A stretch of 64,000 nucleotides of DNA from Neoceratodus forsteri. Its lineage: Eukaryota > Chordata > Ceratodontiformes > Ceratodontidae. Below are positions 32,396 to 44,150 of the stretch, one piece after another; the first letter of the stretch is position 1, and each line of letters starts with the position of its first letter. The position numbers and the translations under genes were made by a program. Under the pieces are notes generated by a model, which worked only from the letters and a program-made list of their open reading frames with translations, ran no database searches and had not been told where the DNA came from. The stretch is taken from positions 52,780,001 to 52,844,000 of the forward strand of contig JADMNL010000028.1 in NCBI GenBank assembly GCA_016271365.2, in the 5' to 3' direction.

Positions 32396-32789
32396 GGCCA
32401 ATCTAACCAAACTTACCCTTTTTTCGGCAATCTGCCAGGTAAGACTCCCCTATCAGTTACTGACCGTGTCGCGGGTCTTGGAAAAAAACATACTAAAACC
32501 TGTTTTTTTAGAACCGATATAGACCGGTAACCACACACTAAAGTAAAGTACAAAGTTTACCTCAAAATGATCGGTTAAGCCGAACCGATCCACAAGTTTA
32601 CAAGTTTCACACAGAAAACAGAACAAAACCTATCTAGTACTCATGGTACCACAGACAGAGACTTGAACCGACTAGCGGAAACAACAATTTCGGAAGAAAA
32701 CTGACCGAAAGGCGACACTTCAACCTACTTTGAACTGAGCAGCAGGAGAAATCTCCTGAACGACTATTCAGTGAGGCAGAGTAAAGAAT

Positions 32790-32948
32790 CTGATGGTTGC
32801 AGTTCGAATAACAACAGGCAGAGGCTTCAACCGAGCTCGAGATGAACATTCTATGACATGCATAGAAAAGTTAACCCTATGTTCTCCGAGGCAGTTGAAA
32901 GGCAGGACCTAACTGCAATTGTCAGAATACAGCAAGACTTCATGTTTG
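32790..32948 (-). repeat. DIRS terminal inverted repeat, right (copy C)
   Basis: From CTGATGGTTGCAG to GACTTCATGTTTG. The terminal CATGTTGTTTG of copies B and D has lost three bases here (CATGTTTG). Confidence 0.87.
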
Positions 32949-35575
32949 AACAACACAGCCCTGAACCTCTTACAATAAATCCTCGAGCCTACTCGAATAA
33001 ATCACAAATCACAAAACCACTCACTGATTGGCTGAGCCCTTACCTCCCACCCTCACAGAGTCATAAAATCTGGTATTTTGTCAGACTCACTAAGTGATCA
33101 CCATATGATTTTTATGGTCTGAAAAATACACAGGCCCAAGGTACTCAACAAATTAATACATTCAAGGTCCTTTAAGTCATTCAAATTAGACCCCTTACTC
33201 CTCAGTCTTGCACAGACAGACTGGTCTCCCATCTCTTCGGCCTTCTCTGTTAACAATGCCCTGTACTACTTTAAAGAAAAAATCATTGCCACTTGGAACA
33301 TCTACGCCCCCATTAGGCATTCCAGGGTCCAAGGAACCCCCCCCCCCCATGGATCACCCTGGAGCTCCTAGCCTGCCGAAGGGCTTGCGACCCAGCCTGG
33401 AAAAAACACAAAGCATCAAAAAATCCAAATGATCACATGATCTACCACACCCTCTGCAACCAATGCACAAAGGCTGTCAGATTAGCAAAGGCTGAATATT
33501 TTAGCAATACCTTTCAATCCAACATTGACAACTCCTCCAAATTCTGGAAGGTTATCCATGCTCTATTTTCTCCACCATCTAAATCACCTTCCCCTCTCCT
33601 TAAGGTAAACAATGCCTTGCTGTCAGACCACCTTGTAGTCGCCACCAAATTTAATTCTTTCTTTACCCCCTGCACATCCACCCTCCTTGCCTCCCTCCCT
33701 CCACCCCCACCCTCCCAAGCAAATACCACTACACCAAAAAATGAAGCCCTACTCAAAGGGGCCTTCTCTTTCTCAAAAGTCTCCCCAACTGACACTCTGA
33801 ACACTCTTCTTGCTCTAAACCCTACCAAAGGAGGCTCCCCTGATGGCCTGGACCCTAAGCTCCTTTATCTCTCTGCCTCAGCTATAGTCACCCCACTGGT
33901 CAACATCCTAAACCTTTCCTTTGCCACAGCCACAGTAGCCAAAATCTGGAAGCATGCTGTAGTCCTACCACTTCCCAAGGGTGGTGATCCATCATCCCCT
34001 GGTAACTACCGCCCAGTTTCCCTGCTCCCTATCCTGGCCAAACTTCAGGAACACTTGGTCATTTCGCAACTCTCCTCCTATCTCTCAGACTCTGACTTTT
34101 TCACACCTTACCAATGTGGTTTCAGGAAACATCACTCTACTATCACATCCCTACTTGGGCTAACCAACTCCATGCTCACAGGGATGGAGAGTGGCCTATT
34201 CACATCTGCCTTTTTTGTTGACCTTTCTCAGGCCTTCAGCATGGTCTCCCATATCCTCTTCCTAAACACCCTATCTTCAGCTGGACTGTCTGACTCTGCC
34301 ACTAATTGGTTCAGGGTCTACATTGCAGGTAGGACACAATCAGTCAGGATTGCTGACTCACTGTCCCCTCCCCTGAAATTCAACACTGGTGCACTGGTGT
34401 CCCACAAGGATCGGTGCTTGGCCCTATACTCTTCTCAATATTCCTAAATGACCTCCCGTCAGTCTGCACAACATCTAGTCACATGTATGCTGACGACACA
34501 GTCCTCTTCACCTCCAGCCACACCCTCTCTTATGTTGAAACCAGACTCCAATTGGACTTTGACAAGCTCCAACACTGGCTTATCACACATCAGCTTTCTC
34601 TAAATGCCAAAAAAGACTATCTCCACGACCTTTGGCATGAGGCAGAGACTCTCTAGGCTCACCGTCCTTCCTTCCTTCCACTCCCTAGATTGGACTTCCC
34701 TGGAGGACACCTCCTCTTTCAGATACCTAGTGGTCTGGCTAGACCAACACTTCAACTTTTCTGTACATGTGGATGCTATTCTGAAAAAACTGCACCCCAA
34801 GCTTGGTGCGCTTTTTAGGAACTGGAACTGTCTACCTCTACTGGCTAGGCGTGAACTAGTCCAGAAAATGATTCTCCCCATCTTCGACTACTATGATGTA
34901 GTTTACAGTGCTGCCCCGAAGTCCACCTTAACCAGACTGGACTCTCTTTTCAACTCCTTCTGTCACTTTGCACTTGATGCTCCTCCTTGCACACACCACT
35001 GCGATCTATACCACTCCCTCGCGTTACCTTCTCTTACTGATCACCGCCTCTCCCATACTGCTGAGTTCACCTCCAAATTCAGGTTCAGCTCTTTCCCCTC
35101 TTACCTCTCTTCTGCTCTGTTCACCCCTTCACCCCCCCATACACTTACTTAGATCCACTGACACCAGGATCCTGGATATCCCCCGCAGACTCACCTCTGC
35201 CAGCCAGTCCACTTTCTACCACTACTACCCCAAACTCTGGAACTCACCACCACCACAAATCAGACAGTCATCATCTCCCCCCTCTACCTCAACTGCCCTC
35301 TCTAATTCCTACTCCTCAAATTCTCCTTACTCCTTACTTCCTTAGTTTGTTCTCACTACACCGCCTTCCTTAAACAACTTGTACTAAATATTTTTTTGGT
35401 TTTGGTTTTTCACCCAGGACAGTTTACCCATGTACCTTGTAGGACCTGGTCTGCCATTTATGTATTGTTATGTTATTGCCTGCATTGTATATCTGTTGTA
35501 ACCATGCACCCAGGACCTCCTTGTGAATGAGCTTGCTCAATGGAGCTTTCCTGCAATAAAGTTGAACTTAAACTT
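32949..35575 (+). pseudogene. LINE ORF2, reverse transcriptase and C-terminus (part 2), with 3' UTR
   Basis: The interrupted LINE continues with ILEPTRIN-type sequence and SLSDHHMIF-type endonuclease end motifs (about 33080-33110). The frame 33437-34447 then has LPKGGDPSSPGNYRPVSLLP, FRKHHSTITSLLGLTNSM and FFVDLSQAFSMVSH. A frameshift inside GVPQGS (about 34395-34415) precedes LGPILFSIFLNDLPS and SHMYADDTVLFTSS (34414-34656), with an intact YADD box. 34604-35152 supplies the C-terminal region (YLVVWLDQHFNFSVHV). The 3' UTR ends with GAATGAGCTTGCTCAATGG and AATAAAGTTGAAC. Confidence 0.85.
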
Positions 35576-35576
35576 G

Positions 35577-36000
35577 AATTGCTTATGCTCCTGATGTGTA
35601 CTAAATTTCGTTGCTCTGCTCTACTGCACGACCTTGGCTGCAACTGTACCACATGTTTATTGCTGCCTTTAGCACTTGAATTCCAACCTGGCACTTAACT
35701 ACCATTCTAATTCTTATTGTGTTGCTCCAATTATTGCTAATTTTGACAGTATTCTTGCATACTGTTATTTTAACTTGTATGTACAATTTAACTTGTATTG
35801 TAAAACACACTGTATGTTTTGATTCGTTCAGTCTCTAAGTGTAATTGTAGATAATCATGTTAGAGGCACTGTATTTATCTCTATGTGATTTGTACTCTGT
35901 ATATATGTCTCTCCTTACACCTTCCCCCAGGATGCACCAGAAGATGAGCAACTTGTTCAGTGAGCCTTCCTGGTAAAACTTTTCAATAAATAAAGATGAA
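35577..36000 (+). mobile_element. second LINE 3' UTR fragment
   Basis: AT-rich sequence directly after the LINE ends in GATGAGCAACTTGTTCAGTG and TTTTCAATAAATAAAG. This is a diverged version of the preceding 3' end, so two related tails lie in tandem 420 bp apart. It may be a separate truncated insertion or an alternative downstream end. Confidence 0.5.
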
Positions 36001-37509
36001 CAAAAGAACCTGTGGTGCTTTCTTTTTAAGTGTGAGGTAAAAAGCACAGTTAAGAAAGTTATACTTTCTTTTCTTTATGTGATGCACAGCAAAATTACAT
36101 TCCAACAGTTACTATTCATGATAGAACTACCACCCAACTTAAATGATATGCAGCATCTTTTTTTGAAGACCTGCTCTCAAATGAGTCCTCAACCCTAAAC
36201 TACTATCAAAAACTCTATTAAGCCTTTGATTCTTGATATTTCTATATATAGTACGAGACCAATCTGAAAACAGACAACTATATTCAGAAATGTATAATGC
36301 AGGCCCCTGAGGCTGACTGAATGTTATGGAAAAATGTTCTTAAGCGTCTACACTTTAGTTCTCATTGCCTATAAACTGTTTAAATCTTTTATTCCTGTAG
36401 TCTTTTTTTTTTCCTGTCAACAGTTTGCACTAAATTTCTCACAGGCTGCTGAACTGTAAAATATTTAGTACAAAATTTTTCTTGCATATTCCGCCCTCCA
36501 ATCATTTCAAATAAAATGTTCAACAATTTCCCACAGTAATGTTTTTTATTGGACTTCCAAACTTAAGAATAGCTGAGAAAAAGGCTTCTATGCTTTGCAA
36601 AAGATCAAGATTTTCTTAGCATTGTACCTCATATGAAATTTTTTATAGGAAGAGCATCTTTTATCTATTAAGGTCCTTGTATATGGAATTCTATCCCACT
36701 AGATACAAGACATAATTCTGCATCAATAGCATTTGATAAGATATATGGGTACTTTATTTCCCAGGCTACAAGACCTTTCCCTTGCTGGCCAAACTATGAC
36801 ACTGGCTAAGGTTATAAGAGTCCTTATGCTCCTGATGTTTCTATATATTTTCTGACCCCAAAGTGTTGATTCATTGACTCAACACAGCAGTTGTCTTAGA
36901 CATGTGTATTACAATATACAATTTAACTTGTACAAGATACATGTATTATAATGTATAAATTCACATTTTATTTATATTTAAGTGTAACTATGCTGAACAT
37001 GTCTTGAAACAGTATCCCATGATATGGGCAAGTCAAATTGAGCAACTCAATTTGAGCAGCTCAGTTTGACCAGATATCAGAAGAGCGAGTGGTACAGCAT
37101 AACGAGGGGCAGTGAGAGCAACTGTTACAGTACAAAGACTGTGACATGAAAAGTACGATGAATGTGACAGAGGTATTATGAAGTGCAATATAATGGGTTG
37201 TTTGGCCAGACAGTTTCCAGCTGGCCATTTGGTCTTGTGGAAGGAGTGACTGCCTCTGGTGCGAGAGGACCCAGGCTGGAGCTAGGTGGGTGGGATTATT
37301 ATTTTGTTGTGAAGTATGGGTAGTTGTGGGGGTTTTTTTGTGTTCCCCAATCTCCTGAATGTGCGGCCTATGTTCTCCCGGCCTCCTGAATGTGATCTCC
37401 CCCCCCCGAATAGCCCCCTCCCAAACTTTCTCCCCTACCCCAGTGTCAGGCCCCCCCATTGGATTTGATTATATAAATAATGGGGGATGCAGGGGGGCAA
37501 AGCCCCCAG
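36001..37509. other. intergenic DNA, no gene seen
   Basis: AT-rich and unstructured to about 37060, then a G/C-biased stretch (37200-37500) with C runs. The 132-codon antisense frame at 37061-37459 resembles nothing known. Confidence 0.3.
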
Positions 37510-37785
37510 CATAAGGGGTGTTGGGTGCATAGCCTCCCTGCATAAAAATATTAGGGCATTTTGGCCCCATTTAGACTGTTGGGGACCATTGTTGTTAAGG
37601 TATTCAGCGTAGTGCATGTCACCATTATTGAATTCGGCAATGTGCACTCGCTTGTTTCTTATTCTCGATTTTGCAATTGCTCATATCACATGGAACTCCT
37701 TGAAATCCACTGCAAAGGAGGCTCAGCTCAATTGAGATGTCCTAATTCATATTCAATGAATAAAATTATTTATTACTACTTCCTT
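37510..37785 (+). mobile_element. LINE 3' UTR fragment
   Basis: Ends in GAGGCTCAGCTCAATTGAGA and AATAAAATTATTTATTACTAC, closely resembling the tail at 2620-2690. No coding part. Confidence 0.5.
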
Positions 37786-37969
37786 GGACATAATTTAGAA
37801 CTCCTTAGGCTCCCAACGATTTCTAACCGTAATAAGAAAAGCTGGATGTAATATTCTGCACAGGTAATGGGACACTAGCTGGGTGGAGAGGCGCCTGCCT
37901 GAATCACCTGCAACATCAAAGGAAGAGAACACTGTTGCACCAAACAGTTTGTAAAAAAACAGGCTGGAT

Positions 37970-38312
37970 TTTCTAACAGTCAGAATTGCCACAAGTCTCA
38001 GGTACCCCAAAGATATGGGGCGCCAGGCTTGCAGCAGTCCAAAGGGATCTTATAGCCCTTGCATCAAAGTGATGCTCACCAGATTATCTTTTGGGGGTCT
38101 AACTTGTGTCAGTGCCAGGGACCTTTGCCATGCAGTTTGTGGCCAAAAGTTGCAGCAACCTGCCATAAATCGGGTCAGTTGTCACAACTGAGCCTGAGAT
38201 TATAAAATCAGGTGCAGATATGGCAATCAGCAATGCCGCACCCAAATCAGCAGAAAGGGTTTAATGCAGGGCGTGATGCAAGCCGTGTGTGAACATTTGA
38301 AAATTCTGCCTA
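37970..38312. mobile_element. MITE-like repeat, copy 2
   Basis: Begins GGATTTTCTAACAGTCAG and ends TTTGAAAATTCTGCC. The interior aligns with 17012-17345, sharing GGCTTGCAG, a GGTCTAAC region, the CTGCCATAAAT block and the CAACTG/GTTGTCAC block. Divergence is high, so the family is old. Confidence 0.55.
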
Positions 38313-38489
38313 GTATCTTCCACCAGAGGCATGATAAACCTTTCATGGAAACATAGACATTTTGCTAGCAGAAGAAGAAGACCTGGAGTCCATCAAGTCT
38401 GCACTGTACTGCCTAAATCCACTGCAGCCTATTGCTGACTGTCATAAGTCTGGCCCACCAGTTGCAAGCTTTTCTTTGCTACTGCTTCA
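38313..38489. other. short unassigned segment with CR1-like trace
   Basis: GGAAACATAGACATTTTGCTAGCAGAAGAAGACC and CCATCAAGTCTGCACTG loosely recall the reversed CR1 3' end, but the match is too short to name firmly. Confidence 0.25.
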
Positions 38490-39610
38490 GTAAGTCATTT
38501 TAAGTCAACAGAAATATGACCGTGCCCATTCTTTTTATGACAAGTACCACTGGGTCACACCACTCTGTCAGTTCTGTAACCTGGTTTATAATGTCATTCT
38601 TTTCAATCCTTTCTAGTCCCTCTTTAACTTTACAAACCAATGGGATTGGTACCCTTCTAGCTCTGCGACCAGCATAAGGTGTGTTTCCCTCTTTTAGCAA
38701 AAGTTCTGATTTGCTCTTAAGCAGGTAATTTTACCCAGACACAGCCTGGACCTCTTCTATGCATTTTATGAGGTCCATTTTAATTGCTGTGGTTCTCCCT
38801 TGGTGGCTATTTACATTAGGTCCTCTAGCATTGCCTTTATAGCTTATGTGGGCTTTAAACTACCCCAGGCAATTTAACTGACATCCAGGACTAATTAGCA
38901 AAATCTGAAGTTCCCACAGTTTAGGACAAGGGCACAGCTTTCTGAAAGTCACTTCACAAGACACAGCCCTGTCAACCCAGTGCCAGTTTTGAAGTTAACT
39001 GTTAGTGTTGACTACCTTAAGGTTTACATGCCAAGTCTGTTTTCTCTCATTACTACTTGGTACAGACACCTGAAAGTATGCCTCAGTAGCTGAAGAATGA
39101 GATACTTCTCCAATTCCTTTACTATGGAAAACACTTTCCTAGTTTCCAGTCTTCTTACGTCTTCTGCATGTACCCTTGCTGGCTGAGCAAATCTAATTTC
39201 TCTTGTGTTCATCCTTTCCATATCTACCACATTCCTTCCCTGAAAAATCAGAACTCCTGCCCTGTACTTTCTTTTGCTGTCTTTCTCTCCCCATGTGGGA
39301 GTCTTCTTACCCACTGCATGCATCAGACTCCATTGCATTCTCGCTGTGTTACTTGAAGTTTTAGTACTTCAGACTGCCATGCCATCTGTAGTGTCTGATC
39401 TAGCATCTTAGCAGACAGTAACTGCAGTTTTCAGGAGAGTTCTTTACTGGAGAGCCATACTACAGCCCACTCCTTCAGATGCTCCTCTTTTCCAGTGCAA
39501 AGTCAGGGTGTTCCTCTACTTCATACAAGGCTCTAATAAAGGCTTCAACATTTTCCCCAGACCTCTGCACTTTTTGGTAAAAATACACGTTTGTGTATTT
39601 CATTCTTCTT
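38490..39610 (-). pseudogene. Ty3/Gypsy retrotransposon remnant (gag to RT)
   Basis: Read on the minus strand from 39610, a gag-like part has YEVEEHPDFALEKRS and WLSSKELS...QLLSAKMLDQTLQMA, resembling vertebrate Gypsy gag with the LSEKLQ and LTLD-type motifs. A degraded middle follows (38710-39340). Then 38500-38700 reads RRARRVPIPLVCKVKEGLER, IEKNDIINQVTELTEWCDPV and VLVIKRMG, which is the N-terminal part of a Gypsy reverse transcriptase just before the catalytic palm. No LTRs flank it. The element is far too decayed to act. Confidence 0.7.
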
Positions 39611-39651
39611 TAGCATAAAGTACTCATCAAATTCTTAAGAACTACAGTAAG

Positions 39652-39840
39652 AAAAAATTACTCACCTTAGTAATTACGTTTCTTCTAATGGAGTCTTGCT
39701 GTATTCTGACTATTGCAGTTAGCCCCAGCTCTCAAACTGCCCCAGAGAGTACAGGGTTAATTTCTATGCAGAGCATAGAATGTTGAGCTTGAGCTTGGAT
39801 CAAACCTCTGCCTGCTGCACTTTGAAGAGCAACTGTCATA
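39652..39840 (-). repeat. DIRS terminal inverted repeat, left (copy D)
   Basis: AAAAAATTACTCACC to GCAACTGTCA, complementary to 44151-44296. It reads GACTATTGCAG where other copies have GACAATTGCAG, and both ends of copy D share this change. Confidence 0.86.
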
Positions 39841-40112
39841 TTCTTACGAGCTAATACTAACTACTATGTGGAAGTTGTAAAATTGTTACTAGCCAAATGG
39901 CAACCAAATATTTTGGATCCCCAAAAGACTCAAGTCAAGAAATCCAAAATCAAAAACCAGGTAGTGAACAATTTAAGACTGTTAAATTAATAATATAACC
40001 CACTCCCCCTGTCTAAAAGGAGGGAGTACCCAAACGCACCCCTGGGGTGCAACACTGCACCTGCCAGCCCACTTCCTATAAACAGGTTCTGAGAGGGGAG
40101 GCAGAGAGGGAG

Positions 40113-40213
40113 GTCATAATACAGCAAGACTTCATTAGAATAAACATAATTACTAAGGTGAGTAATTTTTTCTTCAAACAACATGAAGTCTTGCTGTATT
40201 CTGACTATTGCAG
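40113..40213 (-). repeat. DIRS internal complementary region (copy D)
   Basis: GTCATAATACAGCAAGACTT...AATTTTTTCTT joined to CAAACAACATGAAGTCTTGC. It carries the same GACTATTGCAG variant as the terminal repeats of this copy. Confidence 0.86.
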
Positions 40214-40251
40214 ACTACCAAGCAGTACCTCCATGGAGGAGAGAATCAAAC

Positions 40252-41635
40252 CTACCTTGGGAATAGGCTCTGCAGTACTGCTGTACCAAATCGAGCATCA
40301 CTCCTAGCCTGGACGTCCACGGAATAATGCTTGGTAAATGTATGGACTGTTTTCCAGGTGGCTGCTTTACATATCTCTAGCAAAGGTATATCCCTGGCTG
40401 CAGCCAGGGAAGCAGGTGTACCTCTAGTCGAATGAGCCCTCAGGCCTGAGGGAGGTATTTTGCCTAGCTTCTCATAGCAGAATTGAATACAAGAGACAAT
40501 CCACCTGGCAGTAGTTCTCTTAGTGGCAGGTTTGCCCCTCCCCACTTCCCCATAAGTGAGAAACAACTGGAGGAAGTCAAACCTCTGAGCCTTAGTACGC
40601 TCAATGTAGTAACTAAGGGCTCTTTTAACATCCAAACTGTGTAAACATCTTTCTCCTGAAGAAGAATGATCAGTGAAGAACACAGGGAGAGACATATTGG
40701 TTCAGATGAAAATCTGAAACCACTTTAGGTAAAAACCTCCTATTAGTTCTAAGGACCACCTTATCTCTATGGAATGAGATAATATCAGGCTCCACTGACA
40801 AAGCTTGCAATTCACCGCTACGCCTGGCAGAGGTAACAGCTACCAGGAACACAGTTTTCCAAGTCAAGTACTTAAGCTCTGCTGAAGACAAAGGCTCAAA
40901 AGGGGGGTTGCATAAGCTGAGCAATGCAAACATTAAGATCCCAAGCAGGGGTACGATCCCTAAAGGAGGGATTGGTATGAAGCAATCCCTTGAAAAATTT
41001 ACAGAATACAGGGTGAGATGACAGCGAGGAAGGCTTTCCCACTGACAGAAAAGCAGAAACAACTGACAAATGTACTTTAAGAGTAGCTGGTCTGAGGCCT
41101 AGGTCATTAAGATGAACCACATAATCTAGAACTGTAGACAATTCAGCAGTGTCTGGGGATATATGCTTCTTGGAACACCAAATGCTGAATCTTTTACATT
41201 TGGAGTTATAAGTTTTTCTGGTGGCAGGCTTTCGAGAGGCTTTGAGAATATCCAGAACCCCTTGGGACAGATGCAGATCTGCATACTCTAACTCTTTAAG
41301 AGCCATGCCTTGAGATTGAGAGACCAAAGATTGGGGTACCAAATCCTCCCCTGAGGGGTGGTTAACAGGTTGTAATTCCTGGGAAGAGACAGGGAAAGAT
41401 GGACTGCTAGGGACAGCAACAGGGGGTACCAAGGCTGCCTGGCCCAGTCTGGAGCAATCAGAATCACTTTGCAAGGTTATGACCTTACCTTGACCAGAAC
41501 CTTGAACAGTAGAGGAAAGGGAGGGAAGGCATATAGAAATTTCCCATCCTAGTTCAAAATCAGAGCATCCAGAGGAACTGAGCTCAAGACTGGGGGTCTG
41601 CAACAAAACAGAGGAAGTTGGTGATCATCTGGGGC
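40252..41635 (-). pseudogene. DIRS tyrosine recombinase (copy D)
   Basis: Three overlapping frames (40252-40695, 40670-41062, 40896-41606) together cover the whole recombinase. The N-terminal part has LKELEYADLHLSQGVLDILK, with SRKPATRKTYNSKCKRFSIW uninterrupted, unlike copies A and C. The catalytic part has TSARRSGELQAL, LRAHSTRGTPASLAAARDIP and HTFTKHYSVDVQARSD. Both catalytic boxes are intact, and the gene is broken only by frameshifts near 40690 and 40950-41050. It is the best preserved recombinase after that of copy B. Confidence 0.87.
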
Positions 41636-42045
41636 TGCAAAGAGATCTATCTCTGGAGTGCCCCACCTTGAAAAAATCACTTTCAACACTAGAGGATCCA
41701 GGGACCATTCATGATGGCCCTGGGAGATCTTGCTCAATGCATCTACTAGCACATTGTCCTTCCCTGGAAGGTGGACTGCTATCAGAGAGGTCTGCAGAGA
41801 ATAAGCTAGAGAACACAATTTCATGGCTTCCGTGCACAAGGCCATGGACAGGGTGCCTCCCTGCTTGTTGATGTACCACATGGTGGTGGTGTTGTCTGTC
41901 CTGACCTGAACCACCTTGTTCTGCACTGACTGAGAGAAAGCTTGCAGGGCCAGAAAGACAGCTCTGAGTTTCAAGGGATTGATATGAAGAAGGCATCTTT
42001 TAAGTCCAGGGAGGCTAGCCAGTCCCCTATCCTTAGAGAGGGAAG
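41549..42045 (-). pseudogene. DIRS RNase H domain, RT mostly deleted (copy D)
   Basis: The frame 41549-41974 starts at LRAVFLALQAFSQSVQNKVV and has VRTDNTTTMWYINKQGG, GKDNVLVDALSK and the IDLFAAPDDHQLPLF end. Before that point (41985-42045) there are only about 60 bp matching the RT segment FKDAYFHI...LASLDF in copy C, and then gag begins. Roughly 1.7 kb are missing relative to copies B and C. The breakpoints lie in short A/G-rich sequences (GAAGAAGGCATC, GAGAGGGAAGGATA). Confidence 0.85.
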
Positions 42046-43759
42046 GATAGCCATGACTCTTGGTAACATATCATTGGAGTCCACAGCAGCATGGAACTGT
42101 ACCTTAGATGCCTCCATCCTATCAGCAGCCATCCCCTCCAGCTCTGAGGCTAGCTGGGGGAGGCCTGCTTATCCAGTGCCAGTACAGTGTCCAACTTGGA
42201 CTTCTGGTACCTGGCTGCATAGGCCATATAATTAGCCTGCCTGAATCCCAAGGTGGATGCATTGTACTGTTTCTTTTCCATGGCATCCGGCTTCCTAGAG
42301 TCTTTATCTGGGGTGTGTGAAGCCAAGGATATATTAGCCTTATTACAGGCTGCAGCCTACACAACCCCAACATGGCTGCATTGTTGATACAAGTACTCTG
42401 TACCTGAACCTGATAAGGTGTACCTTTTGTCCATCCTTCTGTTGACAGGAGGTACAGAATTTGGAGTTTTTAAAATCTTTTGTGTCTGTTTCCCAAAAGA
42501 CTTATGAAGGGGAATAGACAGTCTCATGGACTCTGGGATGTCCATCATCTCCACATAATCAGGTTCCTCTTGTTCCTCTACAGCTTCTTCCACAGGGAGC
42601 TGGAGGGTTTCTGCCACTTTCCTGTAAAACATGTAGTGGGAAGGGGACTCAGAAAGCCTAGGAAGGGAAACACCATAGGGTCTGTCTGGGGAGATGTCCG
42701 GTTCAATGGGCTCAACCAGACCTTCCACACCATCGTCATCGTTATCATCATCATCATCATCATCATAATCTTCATCCCCCTCCAAATTCGGTTCATAGAA
42801 ATCTTCAGGGACATAATCTTGAACCGGAGGAACTGATCTAACTGAGCGCCTGCCAGAAGGCGCCAATCAGATGGAACCGGGTGAAGCGATTCTACAATCC
42901 TTATCGCTTTGGCAATCTCTTTGGTGGTCGGAAAATGGGTCTCTGGATCAGAACCAGCCGATTTTTCTTTTCTTTTTCTTTTTGTAGGAACCGATCCCTC
43001 AGGATCAGCTCTCCTCTTGCCCGAAGAAGTATCACCCTGGTCAGAGGGCACTCCCTCAGGTTCGGTCGGAACCGAACCGGGCTGGCCATCTGGGTCAGCG
43101 GACTTCTCGGCCTCCTTATCCCTAAGCCTACCTAATCTTTTTTCCAGGGTAGACTTAGGGACATTTTTACAGATTTTATTTTATTTATTTAGCTTTTGTT
43201 GACCGGGTAAGTGCACTAGACAAATCCTGCCTATTTTCAGGCACAATCCGGGAGGGGATACAGATGAATGCCAACTGACCTTGAACCAGATTAAGCTGTT
43301 GGTGGTATTTTTAGTGAATGAGGGAAATTTGGCCAGAACACCGGGGAAATTCCCCTACTCTTTTCGATAAGTGCCATGGGATCTTTAACATCCATCTGAA
43401 CTACCACCAATCCAGGCAGATGGGACCTCGGTTTAACATCTTATCCGAAAGACAGCACCTCAGAAGTGCAGCGCCCCTCTCATGCTGCACTGCAGTGTCA
43501 GTACTGGGATATTAACCCAAGTGCCAGATGTGGGAACTGAACCCACAGCCCTCTGATCTCCCAGCCTCAGAGGCGAGTGTGCTACCTACTGAGCCACTGA
43601 CACTGACTAGATATGGCAGTCTGAATCGAGGTGGTCAAACCTCACACAATAAACACAGGTGGTGTGGGGATCAGCTTTAGCAAAGACCTCCCCACACACA
43701 CTGCAGTGTTGAAACCCAGTGGGCCCGGTTTTTCTTTTGGGTTTCTCAGACGTAGCCAT
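42046..43759 (-). pseudogene. DIRS gag-like ORF1, split by a SINE (copy D)
   Basis: The start MATSEKPKRKTGPTGFQHCS lies at 43759, and the Cys/His cluster CSVCGEVF...CVYCVRFDHLDSDC follows. At 43613 the frame is cut by a SINE and resumes below 43171 with VPKSTLEKRLGRL-type sequence, TSSGKRRADPEGSVPTKRKR and an acidic run of about 20 Asp/Glu residues (42730-42800). The C-terminal Arg/Gly tail is missing because of the large internal deletion; the last recognisable part lies near 42050-42260. Confidence 0.85.
43171..43613 (-). mobile_element. tRNA-derived SINE in DIRS copy D gag
   Basis: Minus-strand reading: GTGGCTCAGTAGGTAGCACA (A-box region), GGGTTCAGTTCCC (B box), then a body containing GATGTTAAAGATCCCATGGC and a TAAATAAATAAAATAAAAT tail. 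AGAT occurs on both sides (left ACAGAT, right CTAGAT) where uninterrupted gag has a single copy, giving a short target duplication. The body motif resembles SINE bodies I associate with fish and shark genomes, but the family is not certain. It inserted after copy D. Confidence 0.8.
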
Positions 43760-44150
43760 CCTAACCACAAACTTAGCTTTTTTATGGCAAACAACCAGGC
43801 AAGACACCCTTATCGGTTTCTAACCGGGTATTGGAAAAAAACACAAGAAAATGCAGTTTTTTTTAAAACCGATAAGGACCGGTAACCACACTCTAAGCTT
43901 AGAAACAAAAACAGAATATATAATTCACGAAACGTCCGGTTCAGCCAAACTGGTCGAAAAATCAGTTTTTACAATTTCCTCAAGTTTACTATGTCTAGTT
44001 CACTACCTAGTACTTACTGTACCACAGACAGAGATCCGAACCAAAACTTGCAAAAAATAATCGGTAAAACCGAGGACTTTAACCGACTTTCGAACCACGA
44101 GCAAAGGAGAAATCTCCGGAGTGACTGTTCAGTTAGGCGGAGTAAAGAAT

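Larger units (their letters stand above)
27248..32948 (-). mobile_element. DIRS-like retrotransposon copy C, nested in a LINE
   Basis: A full-length DIRS layout of 5.7 kb on the minus strand. Both terminal repeats (27251-27442 and 32790-32948), the internal complementary region (27700-27800) and all three genes are recognisable. It splits a plus-strand LINE: the LINE frame stops at CTCCAG and resumes with AACAACACAGCC. Joining the two gives a continuous frame, so no target duplication beyond the AAG/AAC trinucleotide exists. All three genes are damaged. Confidence 0.92.

Noticed and set aside
37061..37459. 132-codon antisense frame
   Set aside because: Low-complexity C-rich and threonine/proline composition, no motif, no neighbouring exon.
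43500..43600. tRNA-like sequence with A and B boxes
   Set aside because: It is the head of a SINE: the acceptor stem does not close and a SINE body with A-rich tail follows.
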